Shown here piece after piece: positions 47,103-58,231 of a stretch of DNA of 64,000 nt (positions are counted from its first letter, which is position 1; each line of letters starts with the position of its first letter). The position numbers and the translations under genes are program-made. Under the pieces are notes generated by a model. The model was not told where the DNA came from. It saw nothing but the letters and a program-made list of their open reading frames with translations, and did no database searches. This stretch comes from Tricholoma matsutake (Eukaryota > Basidiomycota > Agaricomycetes > Agaricales > Tricholomataceae). The stretch is from positions 2,604,001 through 2,668,000 of the forward strand of contig AP026549.1 of assembly GCA_026075535.2 (NCBI GenBank), in the 5' to 3' direction.

Positions 47103-48136
47103 TTAAGTGTCAAGGTGCTCCCTAACCTGATTCCGCACATCCTTCCAGTAAGCCAACAATTTCCTGTCCTTCTGAAGTTGGGCATCATTTTCTCGGACTG
47201 TCTCAGTCATCCTTTTCCATGTCGAATGCAGGTCATCGAAGATCTTCATCATTAATTGTATTTTGGCCAGGTCACCGGCAGCATATGGGACCGGCTGTAG
47301 GTCTTGCCAGGTGAACTGGATCTGATGAAACTTAAGATAAATTAAAGGACAACAACATGTTACTCACCTGTGGCCAATGAACCACCAGGAAGTCGTGTAG
47401 AGTGAATGGGTATGAGTCGTAGTTCTCCGGATCGTTCTGTTTACTCCACCAAGAATTGATATAGCTATCGACAATACAGGTGGGGTCATCAGCATCAACC
47501 TTCAAGTACCTTTGTATCACTGGAATGTATTCTAGTTCCAGAAAATCTTTGCCCTCAGGATCATTGCGTTCCGAGCACCCCAAAGTCCCATCCTGTACCA
47601 TCTTTATGGTTTCCATGATGAGCAGGGGAGTGTATGGAGCACTGCCACCCATAGAGGCATAAATTCCAGTGGCCATCAAGAATTCCTTCTAAGTTGGTAT
47701 TGGTGATCAGATAATTGGCAATCACAATATGTTCACTTACAGTCTCGAAAAATAGGCTAGACACCCACCCCAACCGTGACTCTTTGTAGTCTTCATTGTT
47801 ATCTACCACAAGGATCCATGCAGTGATTGCAGCATGGAGATGTGACATTCCATACAACAGCACTTCCTGCCCATGTGCTAGATCATTCTGTGCTGGTAGT
47901 AGTCCCGTAGTACTCTCTCAAATGCTGAGATCATGAGCTACCTGTTGAGCAGCGATGGCCTGCTCATGGAACTCAGTAGGTTTGACTGTAGGGTGAGGGT
48001 TCTCTAGGAAATCGGCGTTCCTCTGATGCTCAACTTCTATTTGATTCAATGCGGTAGTGAATTTGCCAGCAGTAACAGGGTCAGGTTTATATGGCCAGCG
48101 AGGCATGGATTCGAGGTTTGTATAGCGGGATATCAT
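47103..48136 (-). pseudogene. Uncharacterised KDZ2 cargo gene with a charged, helix-like tail
   Basis: The start is assigned at 48136 (MISRYTNLESMPRW; MPRW at 48106 is an alternative). Exon 1 has KPDPVTAGKFTTALNQIEVE and LENPHPTVKPTEFHEQAI, a TGA at 47918 (expected Arg), then LYGMSHLHAAITAWILVVDN and LGWVSSLFFET. After an intron (about 47692-47743), exon 2 has LMATGIYASMGGSAPYTPLL, LDVDADDP-like acidic turns and PFTLHDFLVVHWPQ. The last exon (after an intron near 47325-47370) is a charged helix (LMMKIFDDLHSTWKRMTE) ending REHLDT. Its last codons are also found inverted at 37.1 kb. No family is recognised. Confidence 0.5.
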
Positions 48137-48208
48137 AACTTCAATGCAGTTGTAGATACAGAATGTTTGGACGATTAAGTAATCAATGGACAAAATTATC
48201 ATCAGCGC

Positions 48209-48727
48209 CAGGAACAAGCACCAATGATAAGTCCGTATGGGCCGATGTCTATAGGAAAACCAGTGGTGGGCCAATACAATCGTTCCCTGTCAAATGAAAT
48301 CATTGCATGGGCCCATGTATATGTGGTAAGCAGTTCAAACTCTTAACTACACCCTCTGTCAAGTCAGTAAAGTTGTGCGCTCATACCTCCAGATTCTGGC
48401 CCCAACATTGGGACATTTGTTTATATCTAACCATAATCTATAGCAGGACATCACATTGGTGTCTAAAACAATTGGCTAGTGTGGCATGTCCCAGTGCCGC
48501 ATGCATCCAACCGTATCTGCTGTGACCCGACGCCGTATGCATCCAACCGCCGATACCTGCTGACCTGCTGCTGCACTTTTTCCTACCAAACCTACAATGA
48601 TCATCAGCACTGGGAACCAGCACCAACGATATGTCCATATAGGCTGATGTCTATAAGAAAACCAGTGGTGGGCCAATACGATTGTGCAGTATCACACGCA
48701 TTGCATGGGCCCATGTATATGTGGTAA
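48209..48727 (+). repeat. Direct duplication near the KDZ2 right end
   Basis: Segments 48209-48330 and 48608-48727 share CCAGTGGTGGGCCAATACRA and GCATTGCATGGGCCCATGTA, with about 400 bp offset. Between them lies a GCATCCAACCG-containing repeat. Confidence 0.75.
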
Positions 48728-48944
48728 CATGTAGTAAAATGATGACCATGCTAGCCAGCGCTGTGATTCAGATGTTGCTGCCGCTGAGAATTCTTCAGTG
48801 AAGCTGTATACTGGGCCCACATGGATGCATCACACCCTGGGCCCACACAAGTCTTTCCTGACGTGGGCCCAATCCGCTACTGATGGATCTATCATCATTT
48901 TGCAGAAATCCACTGAATGGATATACCGTTGTTTTTTACTGAAC
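48727..48944 (-). repeat. KDZ2 right terminal inverted repeat
   Basis: This is the inverted counterpart of 32279-32520, ending ...GTTTTTTACTGAAC at about 48944. Confidence 0.8.
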
Positions 48945-49398
48945 AGTGTGTTCATATATAGTATATTTCTACTTTTTATGCCAAGTTGGTGTGGTGGAAT
49001 ATCATACCATGAGCAGCTGAAATATATGGGATGTTTTTTCACCTTTGACAATGATAGGAATTTCATACAGTTGGTCTAGGATGATTTTCATCTAAGAGGA
49101 CAGTTTGGATTCCAACACATTTAAGGTATGAATTTTACATGCAGTATATTTCTACTTTTTATGTCAATTGGTGAGGTGGAATAACATACCATGAGGGGCT
49201 GAAATAGATGGGATGATTTCCCACTTTGACAACAACAGGAATTTCAACCACTTTTGGGCTAGCTCAACAATGTGAATTTTTGACGAGGCCTTACATCAAA
49301 TTTTGCCTGAATTTAAACTCGGCGGCATGTTTTCAATGCTTTGAGAAACAACTAAGAAACTTTATTTAAGACAGCTATACAAATACAACGCAGAGTAA
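48945..49398. repeat. Short direct duplication outside KDZ2
   Basis: Segments at 48960-49035 and 49141-49215 are near copies (GTATATTTCTACTTTTTATG and GGTGGAATA...CATACCATGAG). ATTCCAACACATTTAAGGTA at 49108 resembles GTTCCAAACACTTAAGGTA at 32242, in the same orientation, just outside the other KDZ2 end. No gene is seen. Confidence 0.6.
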
Positions 49399-52300
49399 CT
49401 ATGTAACATGTGGTCGTGCAGAAGATGTGCTGCGATCAACAATAGCCCACCTCCCACAATCCATGATCCGTCCAATGACACATTTCACTTGGTTGAGGTC
49501 GACAAATTCCATGGATCCAAAGTTTTCATAATATTTGATCCCATCCACGGTGGAGTCAATTAGTTTAACTGACTTGATAAGTGCATAGACAAGTGTTTGG
49601 GGCTGCACTCGGTCATTTTGCGACTCAGGAATGCTGATGATAAGAAGGCAAAGTAGTTGGCCATAGAAGTCACGCAGTTCAAACTCGGATGTTTGGCATC
49701 ATTGATGAGCAAATTTATCAACCAAAAGTTGATACTAAAATAGAAACTTGTCAATGTGTACCACATCAGAGATACATCAACACATACCTGGATGAATGAC
49801 ATGTCTTGGCTATCAGATTGAGGTGAGTTAAGCTCACGAGCATGCATAACATCCCCACCCTCAAGCTGGTATACTTGGCCATACTGAACAAATTGGGAAT
49901 CCTTTGGGATGAGCCGACAAATTGTTTGGACAGTTAGTTGCAAGTGATGCAGTAAGTTTCATCCATAGAGAGCGGTTGATAGATTCAGCAGATCGCGTTG
50001 GAGGAGTAAGAACATATAGCAGATCTAAAACTAATGTAAATTGGTGGATTTGTTGAGAGATGGAAGACATACATAAAGGCAGTGTCAAATTCATGAGATG
50101 CAGGCAGTTGAAGGCATAGTTTCTCATCCAAATTGTATAGAAGGATGATGTGGGTTAACTGTGCACATGATGTAACATATCTGTTGATGCTTGAGTAGGG
50201 GAACCGTCAACTCTGGATGTTGCGAAGGACGTCACCACAATAGCGTTCCATTGGGAACGCCCAATAGGCCCAGACCGGGCCCATAGCTCTGATGGTTGGA
50301 ACAATATGCAGCAAGGCATGAACAGTGAGTGGGCAGCATGAAACACAATCCGGATCATCTTGACAGTAGAATCTGGCAAGCCATTGAACAAAATTCTGTC
50401 TAAGTGAGAGGTCAAAGCACGTACTGCTCATAGTCTTGAACCCACTTTTGGAAATTTTGGTCCAGGTCGTCAATTTCTTCATGCATGATTTCAAGGTCAG
50501 TGCAACATGTAAGCAGTCGAATGAGTTTCACAAAATGGTTGTAATAGTGTTCATCCAGGAAGCGGCCTTTAAGAAGCATGGGTGCAAGGTATAATGTCCA
50601 GATTGAATAGGTTTCAGCAATCATATGCGCCTTATCTAATGCAACATTAGGGATGCGGGACCCAAATGCAGCAGGAATCATTTCCCCAGCCTGAAAGGTT
50701 GCCTCTCCGATTGCTTCCCAGACAGTTTTCATAATCACATAGTCCTGCCCATCATGATCCAGGTCCTTGAATTTCCCAGTCAAAAAGAGAACCAGATTAG
50801 GAATCAGGTTCGCCCAGATGAGATGCATGAAGTCATAGGGGAATGAAGTTGGAAACGAGAGGGAGCTTAATGCACTGAGCAATGGCATGCCTTTGATGCC
50901 AAACTTTGTGGAAAATTTATTGAAATCTTTGCTAGTTGAAGTGGATTGAACTATCTCTGCTTGTTCGAGGAATGATGCATGATTGCGGAGCGGAAGAGCA
51001 GATGGGCTGTACAGATCCTGAATGCCTGGAAAGAAAGAACGATCCAAGGGCACATAATGTGTTTTTGCACCAGGTTTGCAGATCCCTCGAATTTCACACA
51101 TTCGACATGGAACAATCACGTTATGTCCCTTCATGCACATAATCAACGAGACTGCTGGAATATCACCAAAAACGACAATTAAATATGCATGGAGAGTGAA
51201 AATCGACTGCAAGAGTGCATCGAATGCTGAGACCCCAATTTCAAGCTGGAGAAATTCCTGGACAAGCGGCCACAAAAATGAATCCAAGTCAAGGGGTTTC
51301 TTGGGAATCGATCCAAGAGAAATGATATTTTTCTTTTGAAACCTTTCTTCCGGAGGGAGATTGTAATTGAACAGAATGAGTGGCCAAGCAGCCTTGTTCC
51401 GATGCTTGAAAGGGCAAAAACCATCAGTCAACAAGCCAAGTGCGATATCTCGAGGATCAGAGAAGAACCACTCGGGGAGTTCTTCATTGCCAATGGTGAT
51501 GCACTTCCCCAGTAGTGAGGTGTAATGTGTGCCATTGAGGATATCTGTTAACTTGGTTGGATCATGCACATGGTTTGACCGGTATTGCATTTTTTTAGCA
51601 TAGGTAGAATTGGCTACCATTGCCCAAAGACGTGGGATGATGGGAAGATATTCGAAGTATGAATGTGTGGTTGTGTCATCAGCTTTGTAATGATCAGCCT
51701 TACATTTTGGGCACTGCTGCAAAATCTTGTATGGGCCGGTATAACAGACACATGAGGAATGACAACAACTGTAGCGTATGGGCTGAAAACCTGAGAGGAA
51801 CTGCACCTGTTTCTCTGTAGACTTGATTGAGTCGAGTGGGGCTTGAGGGAAAGCAAAGCAAAATTTGTTGAAAGTTGCATTTGTGATACCATCTTCAACT
51901 TTAAGGGTGTAGGCATGCAGAAGGGTTAAGTCGCTTTCATCGAGAAGTTTGCCTTCTGAAAAAAAACATCAGAAAGACAGTTAGAATCAGTCCAAAAGTT
52001 GCCAACCTATTTCTGCAACCTCTTTCATAAAACCCTCACCAAGAAGGTCCCAAACTGAGATTCCTTCCTGGCCTGGTTCAGCAAACGGCATGTCTTCTTC
52101 ATCCCCAGGCTCATCAGGCTCATCATGATCACACCCCATTCCATCCTCTTCATCTTCCATGTTCGAGTTCTCTTCTGTGATGGTCACTTCATCCCCATCT
52201 TCCTCCCTCTCCTCCTGCTCAAGAAACTAGACATGGTTGGTTCCCCAACATACTCAACCAATCTGCTCAACGTGCTCTATAATTCAGTGGGATCGGTGTG

Positions 52301-53018
52301 CCGTCGACAAGCTGTACTGATCATGGCCATCTGCATCATCCGGTAAGGGCATTGGATAAGAACAGGGAGGAAGGTGATCTGGATCAGGTGGGAATGGCAT
52401 TGGAGAAGAATGAGGAGGTAGATGTTGTAAGTTGATGGTGCGAGGTGATGCTGCGGATGGGAGGTGATCTGGATCAGGTGGGAATGGCATTGGAGAAGAA
52501 TGAGGAGGTATGTGTTGTGAGTTGATGGTGCAAGGTGATGCCGCAGATGGGAGGTGATTTGGATCAGGTGGGAATGGCATTGGAGAAGAATGAGGAGGTA
52601 GGTGTTGTGAGTTGATGGTGCGAGGTGATACCGCAGATGGAGAATCATGGCAGAACCCAGATGGCCCTGCCTCGCTCATAGAACAGTCGTCGCATTCAAC
52701 AGATGCCTCTCCAGTTTCACCTGAGGGATTTTCATTTTTGGATGAAGGTCTGTCTGGCCAGGAAGCTTTTCTTGACAAAAATGCTTGATGAGCTGGTGCA
52801 GGGTGACCAACGAGCTCCTGCTTTCCAGCAGAGTGAGCAGGTGACATTTGTTGTGCTTTGAAGGCTTGCTTATGACTGTGTAATAACGAACGATTTTGTG
52901 AAAGAACATTGGCTGCCAACAGTGCTGATCTTTGTCCATTCAGATGTCCTAGTTCAACCTTCTGAGTTACCTGAAGAGCGCAACCACATGCACATAGACA
53001 CTTAGAAGATAGAGCCAT
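49399..53018 (-). pseudogene. CACTA/Plavaka-type transposase (Tnp2-like)
   Basis: The product begins MALSSKCLCACGCALQ (Cys-rich N-terminus). A Pro/Ser-rich region with three 30-residue repeats follows, then an acidic stretch (DEEDGMGCDHDEPDEPGDEE). The long exon 51900-50412 carries the Tnp2-like core: CCHSSCVCYTG, CPKCKADHY, DPRDIALGLLTDGFCPFKHR, NYNLPPEERF, VFGDIPAVSLIMCMKGHN, PCRMCEIRGICKPG, PYDFMHLIWANLIPNL and IWTLYLAPMLL. The next exons have CPLTVHALLHI and YWAFPMERYCGDVLRN, and the end has YGQVYQLEGGDVMHA and CVIGRIMDCGRWAIVD. Lesions: TGA 52284, TGA 52254, TAG 52227 (unless spliced out), a frame change near 50410, another near 49970, and TGA 49699. Confidence 0.85.
52370..52640 (-). 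repeat. 90 bp in-frame tandem repeat, three copies
   Basis: The unit (GGATCAGGTGGGAATGGCAT, TGGTGCGAGGTGATGCTGCR) encodes PHSSPMPFPPDPDHLPSAA and QHLPPHS. It is in frame in all copies, within the transposase N-terminus. Confidence 0.9.
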
Positions 53019-53483
53019 GAGGCAGTAAAAAATGAAGAAGAGTTTTTATTGTATAACAAAGACGTTCAGGGAGGCATCAGAACTATGATCCGTTTTTGAG
53101 ATGGGTCAGACTAAGATCTGGGAAAGAAGATGGTGATTTGAGGCACCGGAAGGCATTGGTAACAGCTTGCAAAGACAAATAATGGAACAAGTGTAAGGGT
53201 CATTTGAAGATTCCGGTGCTGTGTGTGCAAAGTGTTACAGGAGAAATGACGGTAAGATAAGAAAAAAAAGTGTACATTTTGCTCTGCTCAAATCTTTCCT
53301 TTCTCATGCAATGCTCTACCATCTTTTTGCAAAGCTAGAGACGGGCGACTCTGGTCCATAGATTCCATGCACATCTGTCATCGACATGCATGCCAAACGA
53401 AGTCAAGACTCAAGGTTAAGAAATGAACTCAGAGCTTGAATGAGAGTGAGCATCAGTCAATGGGAATCTTGGGGGAATATGAA

Positions 53484-53760
53484 TTACTTACTGAAACATG
53501 CTGAAATCACACCAGAAGCATTGGAAAACCACCAGAGGTTTGAGGAGCGTTGATGAGCATGAGCCAATCCAGGAAATGACTGATGCCAGATCAAGTTGCT
53601 AGACCCAAGGAAAACCAAGATTGGACAAGCAGAACCATGGATGCCTCGAGGGCTTGACGAGGGCTGACACCGCAAGAGAAGAAACAACTGATGCCAAATT
53701 GGGTTGTTAGGGCAACGTAGGACGTCTACCCAGGGAGAGGGATGTGGCCAACGGATCTAG
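53484..53760 (-). repeat. Left arm of a long inverted repeat, with a conserved open frame
   Basis: 53523-53760 pairs with 54098-54334 at nearly every base. In both arms the strand pointing away from the centre keeps the frame CQPSSSPRGIHGSACPI, FLGSSNLIWHQSFPG and AHAHQ. The left arm precedes the Plavaka gene (minus), the right arm the gene at 54.6 kb (plus). Confidence 0.85.
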
Positions 53761-54097
53761 AGACAAGACAAGAGATGAGAGATGAGAGACGAGAGATGAG
53801 AGAGGGAGAGGGGAGAGGGAGAGGGGAGAGGGGGGAGGGGAGATGAGATGAGATGAGATGAGACTGTAGGGTTAAGGTTAACCATGGGCAAATCTTATGC
53901 AGCCACCGAATTTAGGGCAGGCAGATGCTCGTTGACCATTCATTTTCTCAACATCAACCTCTATTCAGTGTTCAACCTATATTCAACATTCATCAATCAT
54001 CCCAACGGTGAGTTTTTTTGGTTTTCTTTTCTTGTCTCTTGTCTCTTGTCTCTTGTCTTCCCTCTCTCGTCTCTCGTCTCTCTTCTCTCATCTCGCC
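53761..54097. repeat. Loop of the inverted repeat with GAGAGG/GATGA microsatellites
   Basis: A purine-rich run (53764-53870: GAGATGAGAGA, GGGAGAGGGGAGAG, GATGAGATGAGAT) and a pyrimidine-rich TCTTGTCTC/TCTCGTC run (54030-54097) flank about 140 bp of unique sequence with CATTCATTTTCTCAACATCA. There is no gene. It may be a bidirectional promoter. Confidence 0.7.
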
Positions 54098-54334
54098 TCT
54101 GGATCTGTTGGCCACATCTCTCCTTGGGTAGACGTCCTATGTCTCCCTAACAACCTGATTTGGCATCAGTTGTTTCTTCTCTTGCGGTGTCAGCCCTCGT
54201 CAAGCCCTCGAGGCATCCATGGTTCTGCTTGTCCAATCTTTGTTTTCCTTGGGTCTAGCAACTTGATCTGGCATCAGTCGTTTCCTGGATCAGCTCATGC
54301 TCATCAATGCTCCTCAAACCTCTGGTGGTTTTCC
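54098..54334 (+). repeat. Right arm of the inverted repeat
   Basis: Reverse complement of 53523-53760, including GGCATCAGTTGTTTCTTCTC and AGCCCTCGAGGCATCCATGG. Confidence 0.85.
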
Positions 54335-54658
54335 TTGGATGTCGTTCATTTATCCCACTGGGTGAGACATCTGCCATCCTCACAAGCGTGGAGCGGCCCT
54401 TGCATTTCTTCTTTTAGCTTCGGGTTATCACCGTTTGAACGATCACTGAGGTATGTATTCATTCAATCTGAATCTTCCTCGAGCTCATGTCATTTGCTTC
54501 AGTTTTTCACCAGCTGCAGTATAAATTCTTATGGGTTCCCTCTCCCGAAAAGCTTATGCAGAATCCTTCTCTACTGTTACACAATAAAAACTTCTCGTCT
54601 CATGAGTAACATTGATCACTGGCTAGACTAATAATATACCTGATTACTTGTTCTTGTA

Positions 54659-56665
54659 GGCGCAGTCTCCTCCGATGGTTTAGTTGGTGTCATCGTATGT
54701 GATGGACAGTATATAGTTACCAGTCCAAATACAAATATCATTTTTAATCCTCCTCTGGGTGGTGATCATAGTCTTTTTTTGAGGACGAACCTTCGCTTTG
54801 GAGATGACGATCCACTTCAATGGCCGCAGCCATGGGTACCTGAATATCCTCACCTTCCATGCATCCCTGCACAAACTGAACCATCATCAATCATGCAGTG
54901 GATGCCAGATCATCACGATTTTGTTGCAAATGATGGCATCCTCACAGGAATAGGAAAACTCCACATTTTCCAGTTTTCCCAGATGCAACAACTGTGTATT
55001 GCTCTTCTAAAACGCGCTGCACAATCAAAATTTTCGAAGGAGCTCCTAGTTTTCCAGCTTACTGTCATTTTGGAGAATCTTTTACATCACCTCGAATTCA
55101 TTTCAATGGACCTTCGTCGCATGCAACTCACTGTACATGAAATGCAGAGAATTTTCATGGAATTAACAGCTCTTCTCAACTACTATGACTACTTTTGCTC
55201 CATCCTCTTACTGAATGAACCACCTGCACCCATGCAGACATATCCTCCTACCACAGCGAAAATCATGGGGGTTTTTACTATGGATCTTACGGTGTGTGAT
55301 CTCTTTTTCCGGGCTGGCATCCCAGTTTGGCTCGTGAGGCCATTCTCAGTGCTCTCCTCAATTCGCATGAGGGTGCTTGCACCTGTCCAGGGACTGGGAG
55401 ATGAGTCCACCCCTCTCAGCCCAGCCACTCGTCCTTCGCATCCCACTATCTATCGTGGAAATGGTGATCACATTGACAAATATCGAGCGATAGCAAGACA
55501 TGTCCAACATTATCTGCAGTATCTGAATCCGTTTCAGTCCATCCGCGCCAAAACTAGTATCATTTCACCGCCACATGAGGAGATCTCTAAATGTGAAGTA
55601 CGCAGGCAGCTTTATAGCCTATGTAGGTTTCTATTGTAATGAATAAGTATTTTGGCTTACATGTCCATGGTTACAGATGCCAAAAAGAATTCTAATGTTC
55701 CCAAGATGCCACCAAGTGGGTGGAATAAATTTGAAGATCTCAAAAGCCTGTTCTTACCACCACCAATTCCGAGCTGGCAAAAGGCCCTTTCAGATTTTAC
55801 TCCCCAAAATCCTCCACCCACAATGGCAGAGGGTTATGTTTTTCCTGAGCCTGCTTTGTTCATTGCAGTTCAAAACAAAGAACGTCAAGATGCCTATTTC
55901 TGAAGCTGGCTCAAATTTCGTACAGCTATGATCTACCAGGTCAGCACTCACAATTCCACTGCATCAACAGTCCCTAACAGTCTTTGGCACAACCTTCTCA
56001 CCTTCGAGCTCATCGGTGAAAAGAAAGCAGGTGCTTCAAGTACAAAAAGCACCAAACTGTGGGAGACCGCACAGCGATTTATGGATGATTCTTTGATGGC
56101 ACATGGAGTTAGCTTTGCAGAATCGCATGGCGGTCAACTGATGTGGAATGGTAGCACTATCAATTTGTTAGGCGACCACGAGCATGAAGAAATTCTTTGG
56201 GAACTGGCCGAGCTTAGCTTTAGGTTTGAGCTCCTTGCTCTCGATGCGCAGGTCACAACCAACACCAGCGATGATTGTCAAGAACTCATCAGAGCCTGTT
56301 TTCCAGGTGGAGCATCTGCATTGTTGCTGGTGGCAGACTTGGGTGCAACCAATCATGGTCTAGGAAATGTGTACTGGGAGCCCAGATCTGTATATTTACA
56401 TGCGTTGAAGAAGGTGATGACCACATGGAAAGGAGAAATTCTTGCAAAGAAATTTCAATGGACAGAATGGGAGATTGAAGACCTTGAGGATGAGATTACT
56501 TGTTTTTATGTGAAGACCTTCTATGACCATTTTGGACAAGCTCCCATTACTCCCCGACATTTATCCCATGCTGCCTCTTTACACCGTGTTACTTATCCTC
56601 AAAGTCTTACCATTGTCGACTCCCGCCCAAATATTGCTTATGACCTGACCAACATCAGGATTTAA
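54659..56665 (+). pseudogene. Transposon-neighbourhood uncharacterised gene with one TGA
   Basis: The first clear exon starts after a CTTGTAG acceptor at about 54659 (AVSSDGLVGVIVCDGQYIV); upstream exons are uncertain. It contains PLQWPQPWVPEYPHLPC, helical LLHHLEFISMDLRRMQ and ELTALLNYYDYFCSILL. An intron (about 55624-55678) follows, then PPSGWNKFEDLKSLFLPPPI, GYVFPEPALF, SWLKFRTAMIYQVS, LWELAELSFRFELLALD, CFPGGASALLLVADLG and WTEWEIEDLEDEITCFYVKTFYDHFG-type segments. I recognise it as a protein type common in agaricomycete genomes but know no function. The only lesion in the main frame is TGA 55901, again at an expected Arg. It may be the partner gene of the Plavaka element. Confidence 0.6.
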
Positions 56666-58219
56666 TGACTGTATGTATGTATCTCTTATCTGCCCATGAT
56701 GAATTAACTTGCTGATCTCACTGTAGATTTTTGTTTTGTTTGTCTTTTAAAATAAACTCTCGTTTCTTGTTCAGATGTCACTAGTGGCCCAACATGCAAG
56801 TAATGTGTTGAGTGCAATTGTGTACATTCATCGCTACAAACTACTTCCTAATCTTCTTTATCTGGACCTGAATTTCTGTTCTTTCTTCACAGCCCTTGAC
56901 CTCCCGCTTATGCTTTCTCCCTCGGACTTGCATTTGTTCAATGTTGATGTTGATGGTTGATGGATTAGAATGGTGCGAGCCTTCAATGTGGACTTCAATC
57001 TTTGTTGTTTCCTGAAAAGATTTTATAGGTCAGATCATGATAGTCATAACAAATTTCTTCTCGCCTTGTTGCCCAACAATAATACAACGTCAGTATTCAC
57101 CACCCCAGAAGCATTCACTTCTTCTGCTTCATCCACACTGACTTGAGCTCTGCAGGCTGCTTCAGCTAACCAATAATTCAGTTCGTACACATCTTTCCTT
57201 GAGAAAAAACTCACCATTGTTGTTCAGCACATTGTGACTGACGTTGTCGCTAGCTGGTAGTGGAGAGCTTGACTGGATGAAATATCCAGCTTGATTTTTG
57301 ACCATTGGCACAGATTCTTCGTCGTTGTTTGGATAGGAGCGCCCACTTTCAGATTCAGTATTGCTGTCAACAACGACTATGTGCCTCACTGGAGGAAGAG
57401 GGTATAGAGGGGATTGCTGGCCGAAAAAGTGAGGGCATTGTGCATTGGTGGGTGTTGGGATTTACTTCTTGACTGAGCTGACAACTTTTATCCTTGCTGT
57501 CTGTGCCCTTGCAACGTATCTTCAAGATCTGGTTGCATCTTACAAGTCCGAGTGAATTGATAGTGCTAACATCATAATTTCATCCAGGGTCAATCAAGGG
57601 TTCCACGTACATAAAGTGTCATGTCTCCCGCTACTGCTCTCCTTTCGTAACAAAATTACTGGATGCTTCCAAGCCCGCTTCTATTGCAGCTGTTGCCCTC
57701 AAAGCCAGTGTCATCCCTTTGAAGCTGTATTCCTTTCCACTGCAAGCTTTGGTGTGGACAGGCCCATGTACAGTACATCATGCATGATCCGGCCACCCGA
57801 TCACATCCACTAACACTCCCCTGGCACTAGAACTTTGTTTGATCCATACCGAGGTTTCATACATCATGCAAGATCTGACTCTAAGTGGTTGGATGTCAAC
57901 CATTTATGCTGAATATATTTCGTATGTAAATTAGGTCTTGTCAATCCTCAAATCACCACTGTTCGGGCACTAGAACCTTTTCACAATGGATATGGGCAGG
58001 TTCCATACCTTATGCAAGATCCATGCCAAGTGGTCACACAATAATTATCCCTGCTCAATTCATTGGATACATAAATGCTGCTCCCAGATCCAAATGACCC
58101 TGGTGCTAGAAGCTCTGCTGGTAACCAACTGCATGGACAATTCTCCCATCCATGTATGGCCTATCGACGGAACATATTTCTGCTCATGCTTATAAACTGG
58201 CTTCACCTTGTTGTTCCCC
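56666..58219. other. Gap with small open frames only
   Basis: Three small frames have natural composition but no recognised family: 56775-56960 plus (61 residues), 56970-57146 plus (58 residues, Asn/Thr-rich end) and 57162-57389 minus (75 residues, acidic). Between 57750 and 58020, related segments (CATCATGCATGATCCGGCC, CATCATGCAAGATCTGAC, CCTTATGCAAGATCCATGCC) recur about every 85-140 bp, suggesting a decayed tandem repeat. Confidence 0.35.
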
Positions 58220-58231
58220 ATGACGAGATCA

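Larger units (their letters stand above)
32279..48944. mobile_element. Second KDZ-superfamily element (KDZ2), about 16.7 kb, with cargo genes
   Basis: Left 32279-32520 and right 48727-48944 are inverted copies (left outer end ATTCAGTAGAAATCC, right complement GTTCAGTAAAAAACA). They share GCAAAACGACGATAGATCC/GCAAAATGATGATAGATCC and AGTAGCGGATTGGGCCCA. Further in, arms of about 890 bp (37058-37950 and 46290-47190) are also inverted copies. Inside are a CxC2 KDZ transposase, the KDZ-associated antisense gene, an IPGSP-repeat protein, a Zn2Cys6-like protein and an uncharacterised gene at 47.1 kb. The target duplication is unclear. The larger span could also be two nested elements sharing ends. 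Confidence 0.7.

Noticed and set aside
46799..47255. Open frames duplicated at 37.2-37.5 and 37.7-38.1 kb
   Set aside because: They follow the subterminal inverted and direct repeats of KDZ2, not codon-level conservation.
32270..48955. A target-site duplication for KDZ2 (CAGCCTA versus CAGTGTG)
   Set aside because: Only four of seven bases agree; too weak to claim.
54008..54631. A 207-residue frame starting in the TCTCGTC microsatellite
   Set aside because: Its first part is simple sequence and its second is the inverted-repeat arm; no support as a full protein.
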